From the IMG/VR virus record IMGVR_UViG_3300021139_000126, positions 1-26,036 of that record: a stretch of 26,036 nucleotides of DNA; one strand, written 5' to 3'. Below are positions 6,367 through 18,200 of the stretch, piece by piece. A program made the translations under genes and the position numbers. A model generated the notes under the pieces. It was not told where the DNA came from. It did not search any database and saw only the letters and a program-made list of their open reading frames with translations. The number at the start of each line of letters is the position of its first letter. Within the stretch, counting starts at the first letter, position 1. This stretch comes from a virus.

Positions 6367-9201
6367 ATGTCTTATATCAATAAAACTTCGTTACTGGTAC
6401 CCTCACAGTTACCAGAATTTGTTCGGGACAATCCGGATTATTCTACCTTTGTTTCTTTTCTTCAAGCATATTATGAATGGTTAGAATCTCCTGACGCAGC
6501 AAATACTCTAAACACTTCTGCTACCACTACCGGGGAAGGTGTAACTTACGGTTCAAAAAATCTACCTAATTATTATGATATTGATACGACATTAGATGGA
6601 TTTCTTCAGTATTATGAAAATGATTTTCTTTCATTTTTTCCTGAAGGTTCGTTAGTAGACGAAAGAAAACTCATTAAAGTTGCCAAAGAGTTATATCAAT
6701 CTAAAGGCACACCAGCTTCTTATGAATTTTTGTTTAGAGTTCTTTATAATTCGGATGTCAATCTTTTTAATTCTTCGGATTATATTCTTAAACCATCTGA
6801 TGGTAAATGGATTGTAACAAGGTCATTAAAATTATCTTCAATTGATCCTAATTGGTTAAAAACAATCAACTATCGTTTGTTTGGTTTAACTTCTAAAGGT
6901 TATGCAACAATTGAATTGGTTACAATTGGTGAAAATAGTGTTGAAATTGTTCTTTCAGGTATTGATAGAAACTTTACATCAGGTGAATTTGTTGAAGTTG
7001 TTGATATTCACGGCGCTCCAGTATTGTTTAATGGCAATACCCTTCAAGCACAAATTCTTGGTGTATTAAATTCTGTTGTTGTTGATCCAAATAATGTAGG
7101 TTCTGGTTATAACGTAGGAGACCCCGTAGTATTTTATGGTGGTTTAAATCCAAATGTTACTAATCCAACGCCAGCATTAGGTTACATCTCACAAGTTTCT
7201 GGTGCTTCTATTATATTAGTAAATCCGGTATACAAAGGACAAGGTTATCGACCAGGTAGTTATACTAGTGTAAATATCAATTCTGGTTCAGGCACAGGTT
7301 CAGGTGCTTCAGATATTGCCACCACATTTGACCCTACTCCTTATTACATCAACTTAGTTAATAATGATACTATTGGATCCAAAGCAAATACACAAATTGG
7401 TAATGGCTCTCATTTAGTATCTTACAATTTTGCTAATTTAACAAGTGCAAACTATAACACCCAATTACAACTAGCTCTTGGTTTCCCCGTTTTAAATACT
7501 TTTGGTATTTTTGCAACAACAGTTATTTCAGGCGGAACAGGATATGATGCAACAACCACAGCAAATGCTACAGGTTATTATTCAACGGACATTAATACAC
7601 TTGAAGCTTTACCTAATCTAGGAATTTTAGGTCCAATTCAAATTGCTACTGGCGGTATTAATTATCATGTCAACGATAAGATTGTATTTACGGGCGGAAC
7701 AGGATATGGTGCTTTTGCCAATGTAACAAGCGTGGCATCCAACGGAGCAATTACAACTGTATCTTTTGTTCACGATCCCTCAGGTGCTACTGCATATCCT
7801 TTTGGTGGTATGGGGTACAAAGCCAATAGTTTACCGGTATTAACAGTTAATACTGCAACGGGTTCAGGTGCTTCTCTTTATGTTCCTGGTTTAGTTGGTG
7901 GTGATGCAACATTTAATATTAATTCTACATCTTACGGCCAAGTTCAACAGATTACTCTCACTAATACAGGTAAAGATTATATTTCTGCACCTGGAATTTC
8001 TTTACGAGTAGAAGATTTATTGGTTTATAACGTCAATGTATTAAATGAACCAAAGCAAGGTGATATAATCTATCAAGGTTCTATATCAAATGAATTCTTT
8101 TATGCTAATGTAGATTCTATTTCAATTAATACTGCCAATTCATCTAATGGCTACTTCAGTACCTACAATTTAAGAACATACGATTACAACGGTGCATTTG
8201 ATCCTACTGCTAACATTTATGTTAAGCGTAATGGTGTTGATATTGGAACAACAATCAAATTATCTAATACAACAACAGGTATCTACACTAGTGGTAGAAA
8301 AATTTATGGTAATGGTTCAGCAAAGGCAATCGCCAACTTCTTAAACGGTATTGTATTAGGTGCCGGTTTCTATCAAAATGCTGATGGACAACCTTCTGCC
8401 TACTCAGTATTGGAAGATTCAACTTATAATAATTATACTTACATATTACAGGTACAAGAAGCATTGGCCAAATATAAGAATACAGCATTGTCATTCTTAC
8501 ATCCGTCAGGCATGAATTACAATGCAGTAAACTTATTGAAGAGCAATTCTTCATTTAGTTCGTCTATGTCACCTGGTGAAGAACTCACGGTCAAACCATT
8601 AAGTTATCTATTAGGTACCACAAATTATGTGGCCAATTCACAACCTAATGCTTCCAATACTATTGTCATATTCACCAATACTTCTGGTGCCAATGTGGCC
8701 AATGTGGTTCAGGCAAACTCTTACTTAACTATCTACACAGTATATGGTGAACCCTATTACTCCAAGGTTACTAAAGTTACTTCCAATACAATTACATTAC
8801 AAGATGATTGGGTATTTGCTGTACCAAATGTTGCAGTTGCCTCAGCATCCTCTGGTTCAAATGTCATAAATATCAGCAGCCTCACCAATGCTTGGAACAT
8901 TGCTACTGGTAATACTATATCATATATTAGTGACTTCATGCACATTTATGATTCAGTATCATTTGATGGCGTAACATATAAGACCATTACCCATGTAGAC
9001 CAACCGGGTTCAGGTTCAAGAATTTTTGTTAATTCCGCTTACGGTTCACAACAAACTGGTTACTTAAGCTTTAAGGCAAATGTAATATCAAGTAATGTAT
9101 GGGTAAGTGGCATCACATCAATAGCAGAAACAATAGATATTACGGATGAACAAGGTGATCCAATTGCAGCAGAAGATGGAACTATACTTTTAATAGGATA
9201 A
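6367..9201 (+). CDS. Baseplate wedge-associated structural protein at the gp7 position
   Basis: 944 aa, directly after gp6, where T4 encodes gp7 (1032 aa). Residues about 1-140 are the recognisable part: LLVPSQLPEFVRDNPDYSTF, then FVSFLQAYYEWLE, and VAKELYQSKGTPASYEFLFR near residue 115. I recall the same start in virion proteins of cyanophage-type T4-like phages. The rest is beta-rich and carries several GGxGY-type modules (about residues 232-318, 384-468 and 517-548, for example ISGGTGYDATT and FTGGTGYGAF). A helical LQVQEALAKYKNTALSFLHP segment lies near residue 695. The likely role is wedge or peripheral baseplate structure; equivalence to gp7 is inferred from position, not from clear sequence identity. 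The start at 6367 is the first ATG after the gp6 stop and lacks a strong ribosome site. Confidence 0.72.
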   Translation: MSYINKTSLLVPSQLPEFVRDNPDYSTFVSFLQAYYEWLESPDAANTLNTSATTTGEGVTYGSKNLPNYYDIDTTLDGFLQYYENDFLSFFPEGSLVDERKLIKVAKELYQSKGTPASYEFLFRVLYNSDVNLFNSSDYILKPSDGKWIVTRSLKLSSIDPNWLKTINYRLFGLTSKGYATIELVTIGENSVEIVLSGIDRNFTSGEFVEVVDIHGAPVLFNGNTLQAQILGVLNSVVVDPNNVGSGYNVGDPVVFYGGLNPNVTNPTPALGYISQVSGASIILVNPVYKGQGYRPGSYTSVNINSGSGTGSGASDIATTFDPTPYYINLVNNDTIGSKANTQIGNGSHLVSYNFANLTSANYNTQLQLALGFPVLNTFGIFATTVISGGTGYDATTTANATGYYSTDINTLEALPNLGILGPIQIATGGINYHVNDKIVFTGGTGYGAFANVTSVASNGAITTVSFVHDPSGATAYPFGGMGYKANSLPVLTVNTATGSGASLYVPGLVGGDATFNINSTSYGQVQQITLTNTGKDYISAPGISLRVEDLLVYNVNVLNEPKQGDIIYQGSISNEFFYANVDSISINTANSSNGYFSTYNLRTYDYNGAFDPTANIYVKRNGVDIGTTIKLSNTTTGIYTSGRKIYGNGSAKAIANFLNGIVLGAGFYQNADGQPSAYSVLEDSTYNNYTYILQVQEALAKYKNTALSFLHPSGMNYNAVNLLKSNSSFSSSMSPGEELTVKPLSYLLGTTNYVANSQPNASNTIVIFTNTSGANVANVVQANSYLTIYTVYGEPYYSKVTKVTSNTITLQDDWVFAVPNVAVASASSGSNVINISSLTNAWNIATGNTISYISDFMHIYDSVSFDGVTYKTITHVDQPGSGSRIFVNSAYGSQQTGYLSFKANVISSNVWVSGITSIAETIDITDEQGDPIAAEDGTILLIG

Positions 9202-9204
9202 GAA

Positions 9205-10872
9205 ATGAGTTCAGTAAAGATTTCGGGACTGCCAGCCAGTTCTAATTTAAATGTTAACCCAGCGCAGTCTATATTTCCTACTACCGATTTAGGTACAGGA
9301 CAAACTACACGCTTAAATGCTAAAAGTTTAGGCACTACACTCTATGCCAACAATAATCTAACTGTTGGTACTGGTGGTGTTCTTCTTCCCAATCTTGTAG
9401 CACAGTTTACTGGCATTTCTAGCGGATATACTCAAGTCAATGAACAAAACATTAACAATCAAGGTACTGCTGACTACATTGTAACGGCTGATGTTGGTGA
9501 CGATTTAAATTATTATATTGATATGGGTATCACCAATTCACAATATAGTAATACAAACCCATTTAATTCATTAGGCACAGCAATTGAACCTCTTTCTGGT
9601 TATTTGTATGTCACAGGTAACACAGTATCTAATTCAAGCGGCAATCTAGTTATTGGTACAACAAATCCAGGAACAGAAACACGATTTATTGCGGGCGGAG
9701 TTAACGCTGCCAATGTAGTTGCAAAAATTACTTCTAATACTATTACATTGTCCACAAATACTAAAATTGTTTTTGGTGACAGCACAACACAAAATACCGC
9801 AAGTTTACCGGCATCGTATATTATTGGAGTTAACAATACACAAAATACTAATATTCAAATTGCCAACACTACTGCCAATAACGCTTCCGCAAATACAATA
9901 GCATTACAAACATATTCAAGTGCAGCTTTTGCAAAGGCTAATGCTGCTCTAGCAAACGCAACAGGCACTTTTGCTGGCGATTTAACAATCACAGGTAATA
10001 CAATTGCTCAGGTAATGAATACTGCCAATCTAATTGTAAACGGTACTGCAAATGTGACCGGCACATTGAATGTTTCTGGTATTATTAATATGAATGCTCA
10101 AGTCATTTTGACCAACACTTCATTCTCTGCCACACAAGCTGCATTAACAATTGCTGCAACGCCAACAGTTACATTACCATCACAAGATGGTTACATGATT
10201 CATGTTTCAGGTAAACAAAACGTTGCTTCACGCATCATTAGTGATTCATTTGGTGCAAATACATATGTTGTATATGCTGGTCGTTCAGCAAGAGGTAATG
10301 TAACAAATCCTTCTGCTGTTCAGACTAATGATATTCTTTCTCGTTTCTCTGGTAACGGTTATGGTACAACAAAGTATCAACCACTTGGTGTTGGTCGTAT
10401 TGATTTTGTTGCGACAGAAAATTATACGGATGCAAACACCGGTTCACAAATTCAATTTTGGACTACTCCTGCCGGTTCAAATACTGTAACACAGATTGCA
10501 ACATTTAATGGAACATCTGTAACATTTACAGGTACAGTAGGCCCACAAAAAGGTTTCATTTATACACCAACAGTATATCCTGGTGCTCAGACAGCAATCA
10601 CAATTGACTTTGCAAATAATTCTGTTGTTCGTGCTCAGACAGCAACAGGTATAACTGCAACCTTATCTAACTTGGTTGCTGGTAAAGAAGTTGTTGCATG
10701 GATTACAAATACTGCTGGTACAAACCAAAACTTTACTCATGGACTTTCTGCTACCAATTCTACCACCAATTCAACTTCGTATGCTATTCCAGGAACTTCA
10801 ACAATCATGGCAAGATATATGAGTATTGACGGTACTACACAGAATACATTTGTAGCTGTTGTCCACGCTTAA
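9205..10872 (+). CDS. Fibre-like virion protein between the gp7-position gene and gp8
   Basis: 555 aa, low in charge and rich in Asn, Thr, Ala and Gly, as in phage fibres. The N-terminus (VKISGLPASSNLNVNPAQSI, residues 4-23) is of the kind that anchors fibres to baseplates. Residues about 205-260 contain Asn/Ala repeats, including AAFAKANAALANATG, then GDLTITGNT and ANVTGTLNVSG strand repeats typical of triple beta-helices. The C-terminal third (PQKGFIYTPTVYPGAQTAIT to FTHGLSATNS) looks like a compact beta domain. AGGA at about 9196-9199 supports the ATG. T4 has no fibre gene between gp7 and gp8, so this is an accessory fibre or a connector protein. Its stop codon overlaps the octamer that precedes gp8. 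Confidence 0.65.
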   Translation: MSSVKISGLPASSNLNVNPAQSIFPTTDLGTGQTTRLNAKSLGTTLYANNNLTVGTGGVLLPNLVAQFTGISSGYTQVNEQNINNQGTADYIVTADVGDDLNYYIDMGITNSQYSNTNPFNSLGTAIEPLSGYLYVTGNTVSNSSGNLVIGTTNPGTETRFIAGGVNAANVVAKITSNTITLSTNTKIVFGDSTTQNTASLPASYIIGVNNTQNTNIQIANTTANNASANTIALQTYSSAAFAKANAALANATGTFAGDLTITGNTIAQVMNTANLIVNGTANVTGTLNVSGIINMNAQVILTNTSFSATQAALTIAATPTVTLPSQDGYMIHVSGKQNVASRIISDSFGANTYVVYAGRSARGNVTNPSAVQTNDILSRFSGNGYGTTKYQPLGVGRIDFVATENYTDANTGSQIQFWTTPAGSNTVTQIATFNGTSVTFTGTVGPQKGFIYTPTVYPGAQTAITIDFANNSVVRAQTATGITATLSNLVAGKEVVAWITNTAGTNQNFTHGLSATNSTTNSTSYAIPGTSTIMARYMSIDGTTQNTFVAVVHA

Positions 10873-10878
10873 TAAATA
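10871..10878 (+). promoter_or_regulatory. Late-promoter-like octamer AATAAATA before gp8
   Basis: Matches the NATAAATA form of the T4-like late promoter described for cyanophages. It overlaps the TAA stop of the 555-aa gene and ends six bases before the gp8 ATG, so the predicted start of transcription would lie next to the ATG. No Shine-Dalgarno sequence is visible between them. Confidence 0.5.
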
Positions 10879-10884
10879 CATACT

Positions 10885-12255
10885 ATGGCAAATACAGTAA
10901 ACGGAATATTAACAACATACGGCTCGGTTGTAGAGGTAGAGTTAACCTACTTCTTTGTAATCACAGCATCTGGTTATGCGCCTAATGCTCAGTCATCTTC
11001 TTATTTTATTCTTGGTAAACCTGACCAATGGCCAGACGATAATAATCCTCCAATACCTACACAAGACCAAGCAAACATTAAGAAAACGTTTAAACATATG
11101 TTTGCTGCCAAGTTGTTGACATCTTCCAATATGGCACCTGTTATTCCTCGTATTGACTGGACTTCAGGCACAACATATACACCATATACTGATTATGACG
11201 ATATGTTTACACTTGATTCTAATGGAATCATTACAAAGAATTTCTATGTTCGTAACCGTTACGACCAAATTTTTAAGTGCCTCGGTAATAATCGTGGTGG
11301 CACCTCTACTGTTGAACCAGTTCTTCAAGCTGGTACCACAGATGCTTCACAAACTCTTTACTTATCAGATGGTTACAAGTGGATTTACATCACAACTATT
11401 GATAAAGGCTTAAAAAAATCATTCTTTGATAATAATTGGATGCCTCTGTCAGTAGGTGTAATTACTCCTAACCCATTGTTGCCATCTGGCCTAGGTTCAA
11501 TCAACGCAATTAATGTGACCAACTCAGGTAATGGTTATTCAGATGGTATAATTACTACTGTTGTGAATGTAACAGGTGATGGTTCAGGTGCTGCAGCATA
11601 TGCGAATGTAACTAATGGTATGGTTTCTGATGTTATTGTTACTAATACAGGAAACAATTATACATATGCAACTGTAACTATTTCACCTCAGGCTGGATAT
11701 GCAGGTAATAATGCAACGGCCAACGCAATCATTTCACCAATTGGTGGTAATGCAACCGATCCTGCATCAGAATTAGGTTGTAACCACATTATGTTATCTG
11801 TTGAAGTTGATGGAAATGAAGGCGGTAATATCCCTACGGATGTATCTTTCCGTCAAGTTGGTGTTCTTGTTAATCCGGTTTTGACTGATGGTACCGTACC
11901 AACGGGTTCAGTTTATAATACAAGTGACTTAGCAACTGTATCATTTGGTCTAGGAACATTTACTACTGGTGAAACAGTTTATCAAGGCACAGATGTAAAT
12001 AATCCTAACTTTACCGCTACTGTTTGTTCGTTTGATTCAGGAAACAATGTGGTTTCGCTGATAAATACAGTAGGAACATACAATTTAGGTGGCGCATTAT
12101 ATGGTGCCACATCAGTCACATCAAGAGTTCTTTTGCAGTATACTCCAACAGGTTTCTCGGTTGGTTCAGGATACATGATGTATTTTGAGAATAGACAACC
12201 AATTCAGCGTTCACCAAACGGTAACGAACAACTCAGATTAGTTTTAAGATTCTAA
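10885..12255 (+). CDS. 8: Baseplate wedge protein gp8
   Basis: 456 aa; T4 gp8 is 334 aa. The gp8 pattern is clear: NTVNGILTTYGSVVEVELTY, then FILGKPDQWPDDNNPP (about residues 42-57), and FYVRNRYDQIFKCLGNNRGG (about 120-139), which is the family's 'Y-x-C-L-x-N-N-x-x-G-x-S-T-x-E-P' region, followed by DGYKWIYITTID. gp8 forms a dimer in the wedge and ties gp10, gp7 and gp6 together. The extra length is largely explained by a GGxGY-type insert at about residues 205-287 (NVTNSGNGYSDG, then VSDVIVTNTGNNYTYATVTI). The C-terminus closes with FENRQPIQRSPNGNEQLRLV. There is no clear ribosome site; the ATG lies just past an AATAAATA octamer. Confidence 0.9.
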   Translation: MANTVNGILTTYGSVVEVELTYFFVITASGYAPNAQSSSYFILGKPDQWPDDNNPPIPTQDQANIKKTFKHMFAAKLLTSSNMAPVIPRIDWTSGTTYTPYTDYDDMFTLDSNGIITKNFYVRNRYDQIFKCLGNNRGGTSTVEPVLQAGTTDASQTLYLSDGYKWIYITTIDKGLKKSFFDNNWMPLSVGVITPNPLLPSGLGSINAINVTNSGNGYSDGIITTVVNVTGDGSGAAAYANVTNGMVSDVIVTNTGNNYTYATVTISPQAGYAGNNATANAIISPIGGNATDPASELGCNHIMLSVEVDGNEGGNIPTDVSFRQVGVLVNPVLTDGTVPTGSVYNTSDLATVSFGLGTFTTGETVYQGTDVNNPNFTATVCSFDSGNNVVSLINTVGTYNLGGALYGATSVTSRVLLQYTPTGFSVGSGYMMYFENRQPIQRSPNGNEQLRLVLRF

Positions 12256-12264
12256 GGTAGAAGA

Positions 12265-15200
12265 ATGATTAATTATAATATAGACCCGTTTTACGATGAT
12301 TTTGATCCAACAAAAAATTATCATCGTATTCTTTTTAAACCAGGTCGTGCGGTTCAGGCTCGTGAATTAACACAAGCGCAAACCATTCTTCAAAATCAAG
12401 TTTCACAATTTGCTTCAGCAATCTATTCTCAAAATACACCGGTATCTGGTGGTCAAGTTACTACAAATTTAAAATGTAATTTTGTAAAACTGAATACTTT
12501 GTATAGTAATTCAGCAGTTGTAGTTAGTAATTTGGTTGGTCAAACAGTTCAAGACCAATATGGTATTGTTACTGCTAAAGTTCTTGCTGCATCTGAAGCA
12601 ACAGGCAACGCAACAACTCCAGGTGATCCTCCAACATTGGTAGTTTCTTACCTTTCCGGCCAACAATTTACTGATGCAAATACTATTTTTGTTCAATCAC
12701 AGTCTGGCACATCAATTACTCCTGTAGCAAATACAATTACTACTTCTAGTGGTGGAATTTCATCTGTTGCTTCTGTTTCTGCTGGTGTTTACTATGTAAT
12801 CAATGGTTATAACACCGTAAACAATAATCAATATTCTATTGGTAACTTTGTTAATGTTCTTCCACAAACTGTCATTCTTGACAAGTATGATAATACTCCT
12901 TCATGGCGTATTGGTTTGGTCATTACTGAAAGTACCGTAACAAGTTCAACCGATTTATCATTATTGGATCCTGCTGCTGGCGCTTCCAACTATCAAGCTC
13001 CAGGTGCTGACCGTTATCAAATTACTTTAACATTAGATAAACGTCCTCTAACTGCTGGTAATGATGATGCCTTTATTGAATTACTCAGAATGGAAAATGG
13101 TGTTGTTCTTAAACAAACCGACCAAACTGTTTACTCTGCTATTGATGATTACTTTGCTAAACGTGACTATGAAACCAATGGTGATTATGTTGTTAATGAT
13201 TTTAAATTAACTCCTGGTCCTAATGTTTCTGGTAATACTGCTCAATATGATTTAAGTATTGGACCAGGTGTTGCTTATGTTCGTGGTTATCGTATTGAAA
13301 ATCAATCAAACTATACTTTAACAAGCGACAGAGCAAGAACAACAGCTTCCATAACCGGTGATTCTAATTTTATAGATTACGGTAATTACTTTGTTGTTGA
13401 TACTCTCAAAGGTATTTTTGATTACTCAACAACGCCTTCTGTTGATTTGCATTGTGTTCAAGCTGGTAATATTGTTACTGCTAATGCTAACACCTATAAT
13501 TCAACCGTAGTTGGTACTGCTTATGTTAGATATTTGGATTATGTTAGTTCAACAGGTTCTAATACTGCTTCTTATCTTTTTAATTTCCATGTTTCGGATA
13601 TTAATACTAATACATTAAGTAGTAATGCAACTTCAGCAACAACTAATACTATTACATTCTACGACCCAACAAACAAATTCTCTACTGCTGCAAATGCTTA
13701 CTTCGGTACTACATTAACTATTACAAATGGTACAGATGCAGGTGATATTAGAACTATTGTTTCTTATAATGGTTCTACAAAAACTGCAACAGTAAATCAA
13801 CCATTTAATATTACTCCTGACACAACAAGTCAATTCAATTTGATTTTCTCAACTGGTAATATTAATTCCATTGTTCAAGCAAATACAACATATGCTTTGA
13901 CTGCTAATACAAATATTAATGCAAGTGCAGGTAAAGTAAATGGCGTTTCTTCTGGCGCAACAATTCTGCAAGGCGCAGGTATGCCAGAGATGATTTTTAC
14001 ATTGGGTTATCCTTATGTTGCCAATGTGTCAAGCTCTTCTTACTACTCAACACAAATTTTCCGTAATGTTCCAACTACAAGTTCCGGAACATTCACAATT
14101 AACAGTAATGACCCAATTCGTTTCCAAGGTACCGCAGGTACCACATATAGTGGAAGCACCGATGCTTTTAGACAGTTGTTTACTGTAATTGATACCGCAA
14201 ACGGAAACATTCTTGACTTTACAGGCAACTCAGCAACAGTTGTAACTAATACACAAACAACATTTACTGCTCCTGCTTATGCAAACAAGACTGTCGATAT
14301 TTTTGCTGGTGTATATGTTTCTTCTGCTGATTCTACTGGTTACGTATTAAAATCTAAGAACCTTGTTGTTGGTAATACAACAGTAGTTCAAACATTTACT
14401 AATCCAAATTCTGTTGCTAATACACAGTTTGCTTTAGATGGTTCTGGTAATCCAAAAGGTCAAGTATTAATTTCTAAAGTTGCTGTTAATACTATTAAAA
14501 CATCTTTGTATGTTTCTGATGTAAAACAAGTAACAAGAATTTACGATACTGGTGTGGTAGGTGGTTCTCCATCTGGAGCTTTGGCACAATACAGAGATAT
14601 TACTGGTTCATTCTCATTTAATAATGGCCAAAAAGATTCACACTACTCTCACGCATACATTAAGTTATTACCTGGAGTTAATCCTCCAACTGGTGATATC
14701 ATTGTAGTATTTGATTGTTATACGCATGGTGGTGGTGACGGATACTTTAGTGTTCGTTCATACACAGCAAATACAATTGGTGGAATTTCTGGTAGTCCAG
14801 AAACTTATGCATCAATTCCAGCTTATACTGCTACTGATGGTACAACATATCAGTTAAGAGATTGTGTTGACTTTAGACCAGTTAGAAAAAATGCAGCCAA
14901 TCCAACTACATGGGAATATAGTGTTTCAACTAGTGGATCCATAGATACTCATGGCGCATTAATTCCACAAAATCTTTCCAACTATGTAAGCAACTATACT
15001 TACTACTTGGGTAGAAAAGATAAATTGGTATTAACAAAAGATAGTAAGTTTTCTATCATTGAAGGTGCACCATCTTTATCACCAATTCTTCCTACTGAAC
15101 CAACAGGTGCTTTAGTTCTTGCTAATATTAACCTTGATCCTTACACGGCTTATGTTCAAGGTGAAGGTCCAGGTTATGTAACTGGTGAAAGTCCTCTTGG

Positions 15201-18200
15201 CGTTACAGTTAATACTGTTCCATCCAATCTAAGCATTGATAAGATTCTTCATAAGCGTTGGGCTAAGTCTGATATTACTGATTTACAAACACAAGTAGAT
15301 AACTTAGAATACTATACATCTCTTAGTTTGTTGGAACAAAAAGCACAAACACTACAAGTGCCTGATGTTAACGGATTAAATCGTTTCAAAAATGGTATTT
15401 TAGTAGATTCATTCTCAGATTTTGGTGCTGCTGATACGGGTAACGTTGACTATGCTGCCAATATCAACATTAGAAAACAACAACTAACTGCACTTTCTTG
15501 GATTGAAAATTTCCAATTACAAAACTATGGTGTGTTGAATTCACTTGGTACTGTTGCTAACACTAACACGTATGCCGTATCAAGTCTTGGTGGCACATCA
15601 ACAAACGTATATACATTACCCTATACTCCACAATTACTCATCAAACAACAATTGGCAAGTAACACAATTAGTGTAAACCCATTTAACGTAGTTGTTTATG
15701 AAGGCGTTGCAACTCTTAATCCTCCAATGGACAATTGGGCAAACAATTGGGAAGCTCCTGCAATCACAATTAATCAGCCAAATCTTCAGTTCTCACAACA
15801 ATCTGGTGGTTTGAATTTATTAAATGCTGGTGACTTTGCTTCTATACCTGGAACAACTGTTGTACCTTCACAAAATCAAGGTGCAGTAGAAACGACTTAT
15901 GTTAATCAATTAACTTCATTAAACAATGCTGAAGCATCTTCAGCGGCTGCAGCAGGATTAATTGCAGATAACGGCTATGTTACTAATACGGCTGTTGTTC
16001 CATTTATTCGTCAACAAGAACTTATTGTAAGATGTAAAGGTATGTTGAAGAATACTCCTGTTGGATGTTACTTTGACGGACAAAATGTAAACAAATGGAT
16101 TACAACTCCAAACACCATGGAATTAACTGGCGTTACTGGTATGTTTAATGAAGATGATATTGTTGGTTTCTATGATACCGGCACACAACAATTCTATCCA
16201 TATGCTCGTGTAGTTTCTGTATACAACTATGGTGATAGTTCAAGAGTTCGTTTATATGTAGCAACAACAATTCATCCACCATCAACTGTTGCAACCGCAA
16301 CATTACAAAATGCTTTCTTTGATACAAGTGGAAATTATTTGGGTAAATCTGCTGCAGGAACAATCGTACCAGCAAACAATGGAGCTTTAATTTCATTACA
16401 TAATTCTGGTTCTGTTACCGGTGTTGGTGGTGGTTGGACAAATACTTATGAAACAAATCCGACATACATTTTCAAATCACAGTATCTTTCTGGTGCATCT
16501 ACATTCTTGAATACTTATGGTGTTTGGGGTGACCAAAGCAATTCTGGTTCATACTCATCCACATTTGCGTTTACTGCCACAACTGCTGGCACTTATACAA
16601 TTTATGGTGCTGTCACCGGTTCAGGCACAATTTCTATTGATGGCACATCTGCATTATCAGTTAGCACAAATGATAATTCTACAACCAAAACATTAACTAC
16701 TGGTGCACATACTGTATCTTGGTCTGTAAGTAATGGATGGAGTGTTGCTGGATTTGCTTGTAAGATTGTAGACCCATCAGGCAATGTAATTTGGAATACA
16801 TTGACACCTTCTGGTTTAACTTACACAAATGCTGGCACAGAGTATCAAATGCCAGGTGGCGGTTCATATTTTGTTGGCGCCACAAAATTACAGTTAGACC
16901 AAAATGCAAATGGTTCTTCTAATACGGCTTTTGTTGGTGCTTCAGTTACTATCAAATCAACTTATGTTTACGCTTATAACTATGGCGCAGTTTATGTTCC
17001 ACCATATCCACAGTTTTCCGGTGACGGTGATGGACCTAATGTATCTCGTTATTATCAAGCAGTAGCACAATGGAATTCTGTTTACAATCAAGCACAAGCC
17101 ACTGAACAGAATATCATCTACTTGTCATCTACCGATGAATTTACCGCTAACATTACTTCATACAATTATGTTACTAGAACAGTTACATTAGATAGACCTG
17201 TTAATGTTTCATTAGGTTATAACTCTAATGCAGGTTATAATATTACTTCACAGTATGGATTAAAAGGTGTTCAATTAAGTATTGCTAATGCTATTCAAGC
17301 TGGTAATTCAATTGCTAATCTTTCTACTGATGAACACGGACAATTTGTTGGTATCTTTAATATTCCAGGTTCAAACTTCTATACTGGTCAAAGAGTGTTC
17401 CGTGTAGATAATAGAACTGTTACAACTGATCCTGGTTCAGCAACAACTTATGCTGAGGCGGTATTTACGGCAGGCGCAGGTAATATTAATGGCTTGGCTC
17501 CATCTGTGGATGCTTCAACCAAAACAATTCAATCGGTTAATCAACAATCGTATAACATTGTTTCACATACCTCACCATACGATCCAATAGCACAAACATT
17601 TATTGTTTCTAAAGACAATTATCCAAATGGTGTATTCATTAAATCGGTTAAATTGTTCTTTGAATCTAAATCTAATACATCACCAATTAGTTTGTCTGTT
17701 GTTGGTACCATCAATGGTATACCAAATGGTCAAACATTAGATTATTCACAAGTGATATTGTCACCTGACCAAGTTAATGTATCTTCTTCTCCACATTATT
17801 TGGATTCAAGCACTTATACAGAGTTTAATTTTGCTGCACCTGTTTATATTCAAGCAGGTACTTTATATGCGTTTGTTATTCATTCAAGTTCTTCTGATTA
17901 CAACTTGTATCTTGGACAACAAAATGCAATTGCTGTTCCTTCAACAGCGGCAGCATTACCAGTAAGTCAAGGCGGAACAATACCAACTAATCCAACTAAG
18001 ATTGGTGCAGCACCTTATGTTGGTGCTCTGTTTGAATCACAAAATGCTATTACATGGACTGCTGACCAGAACAGAGATTTAATGTTCGTAATTGACCAAT
18101 GTGTATTTGACATTACACAAGCTCCTACTTTGGACTTTGTGGTGCCACAAAATCTGCCACGCAGAAAATTAAATACACAAGATATTATTCAACACGCTGA

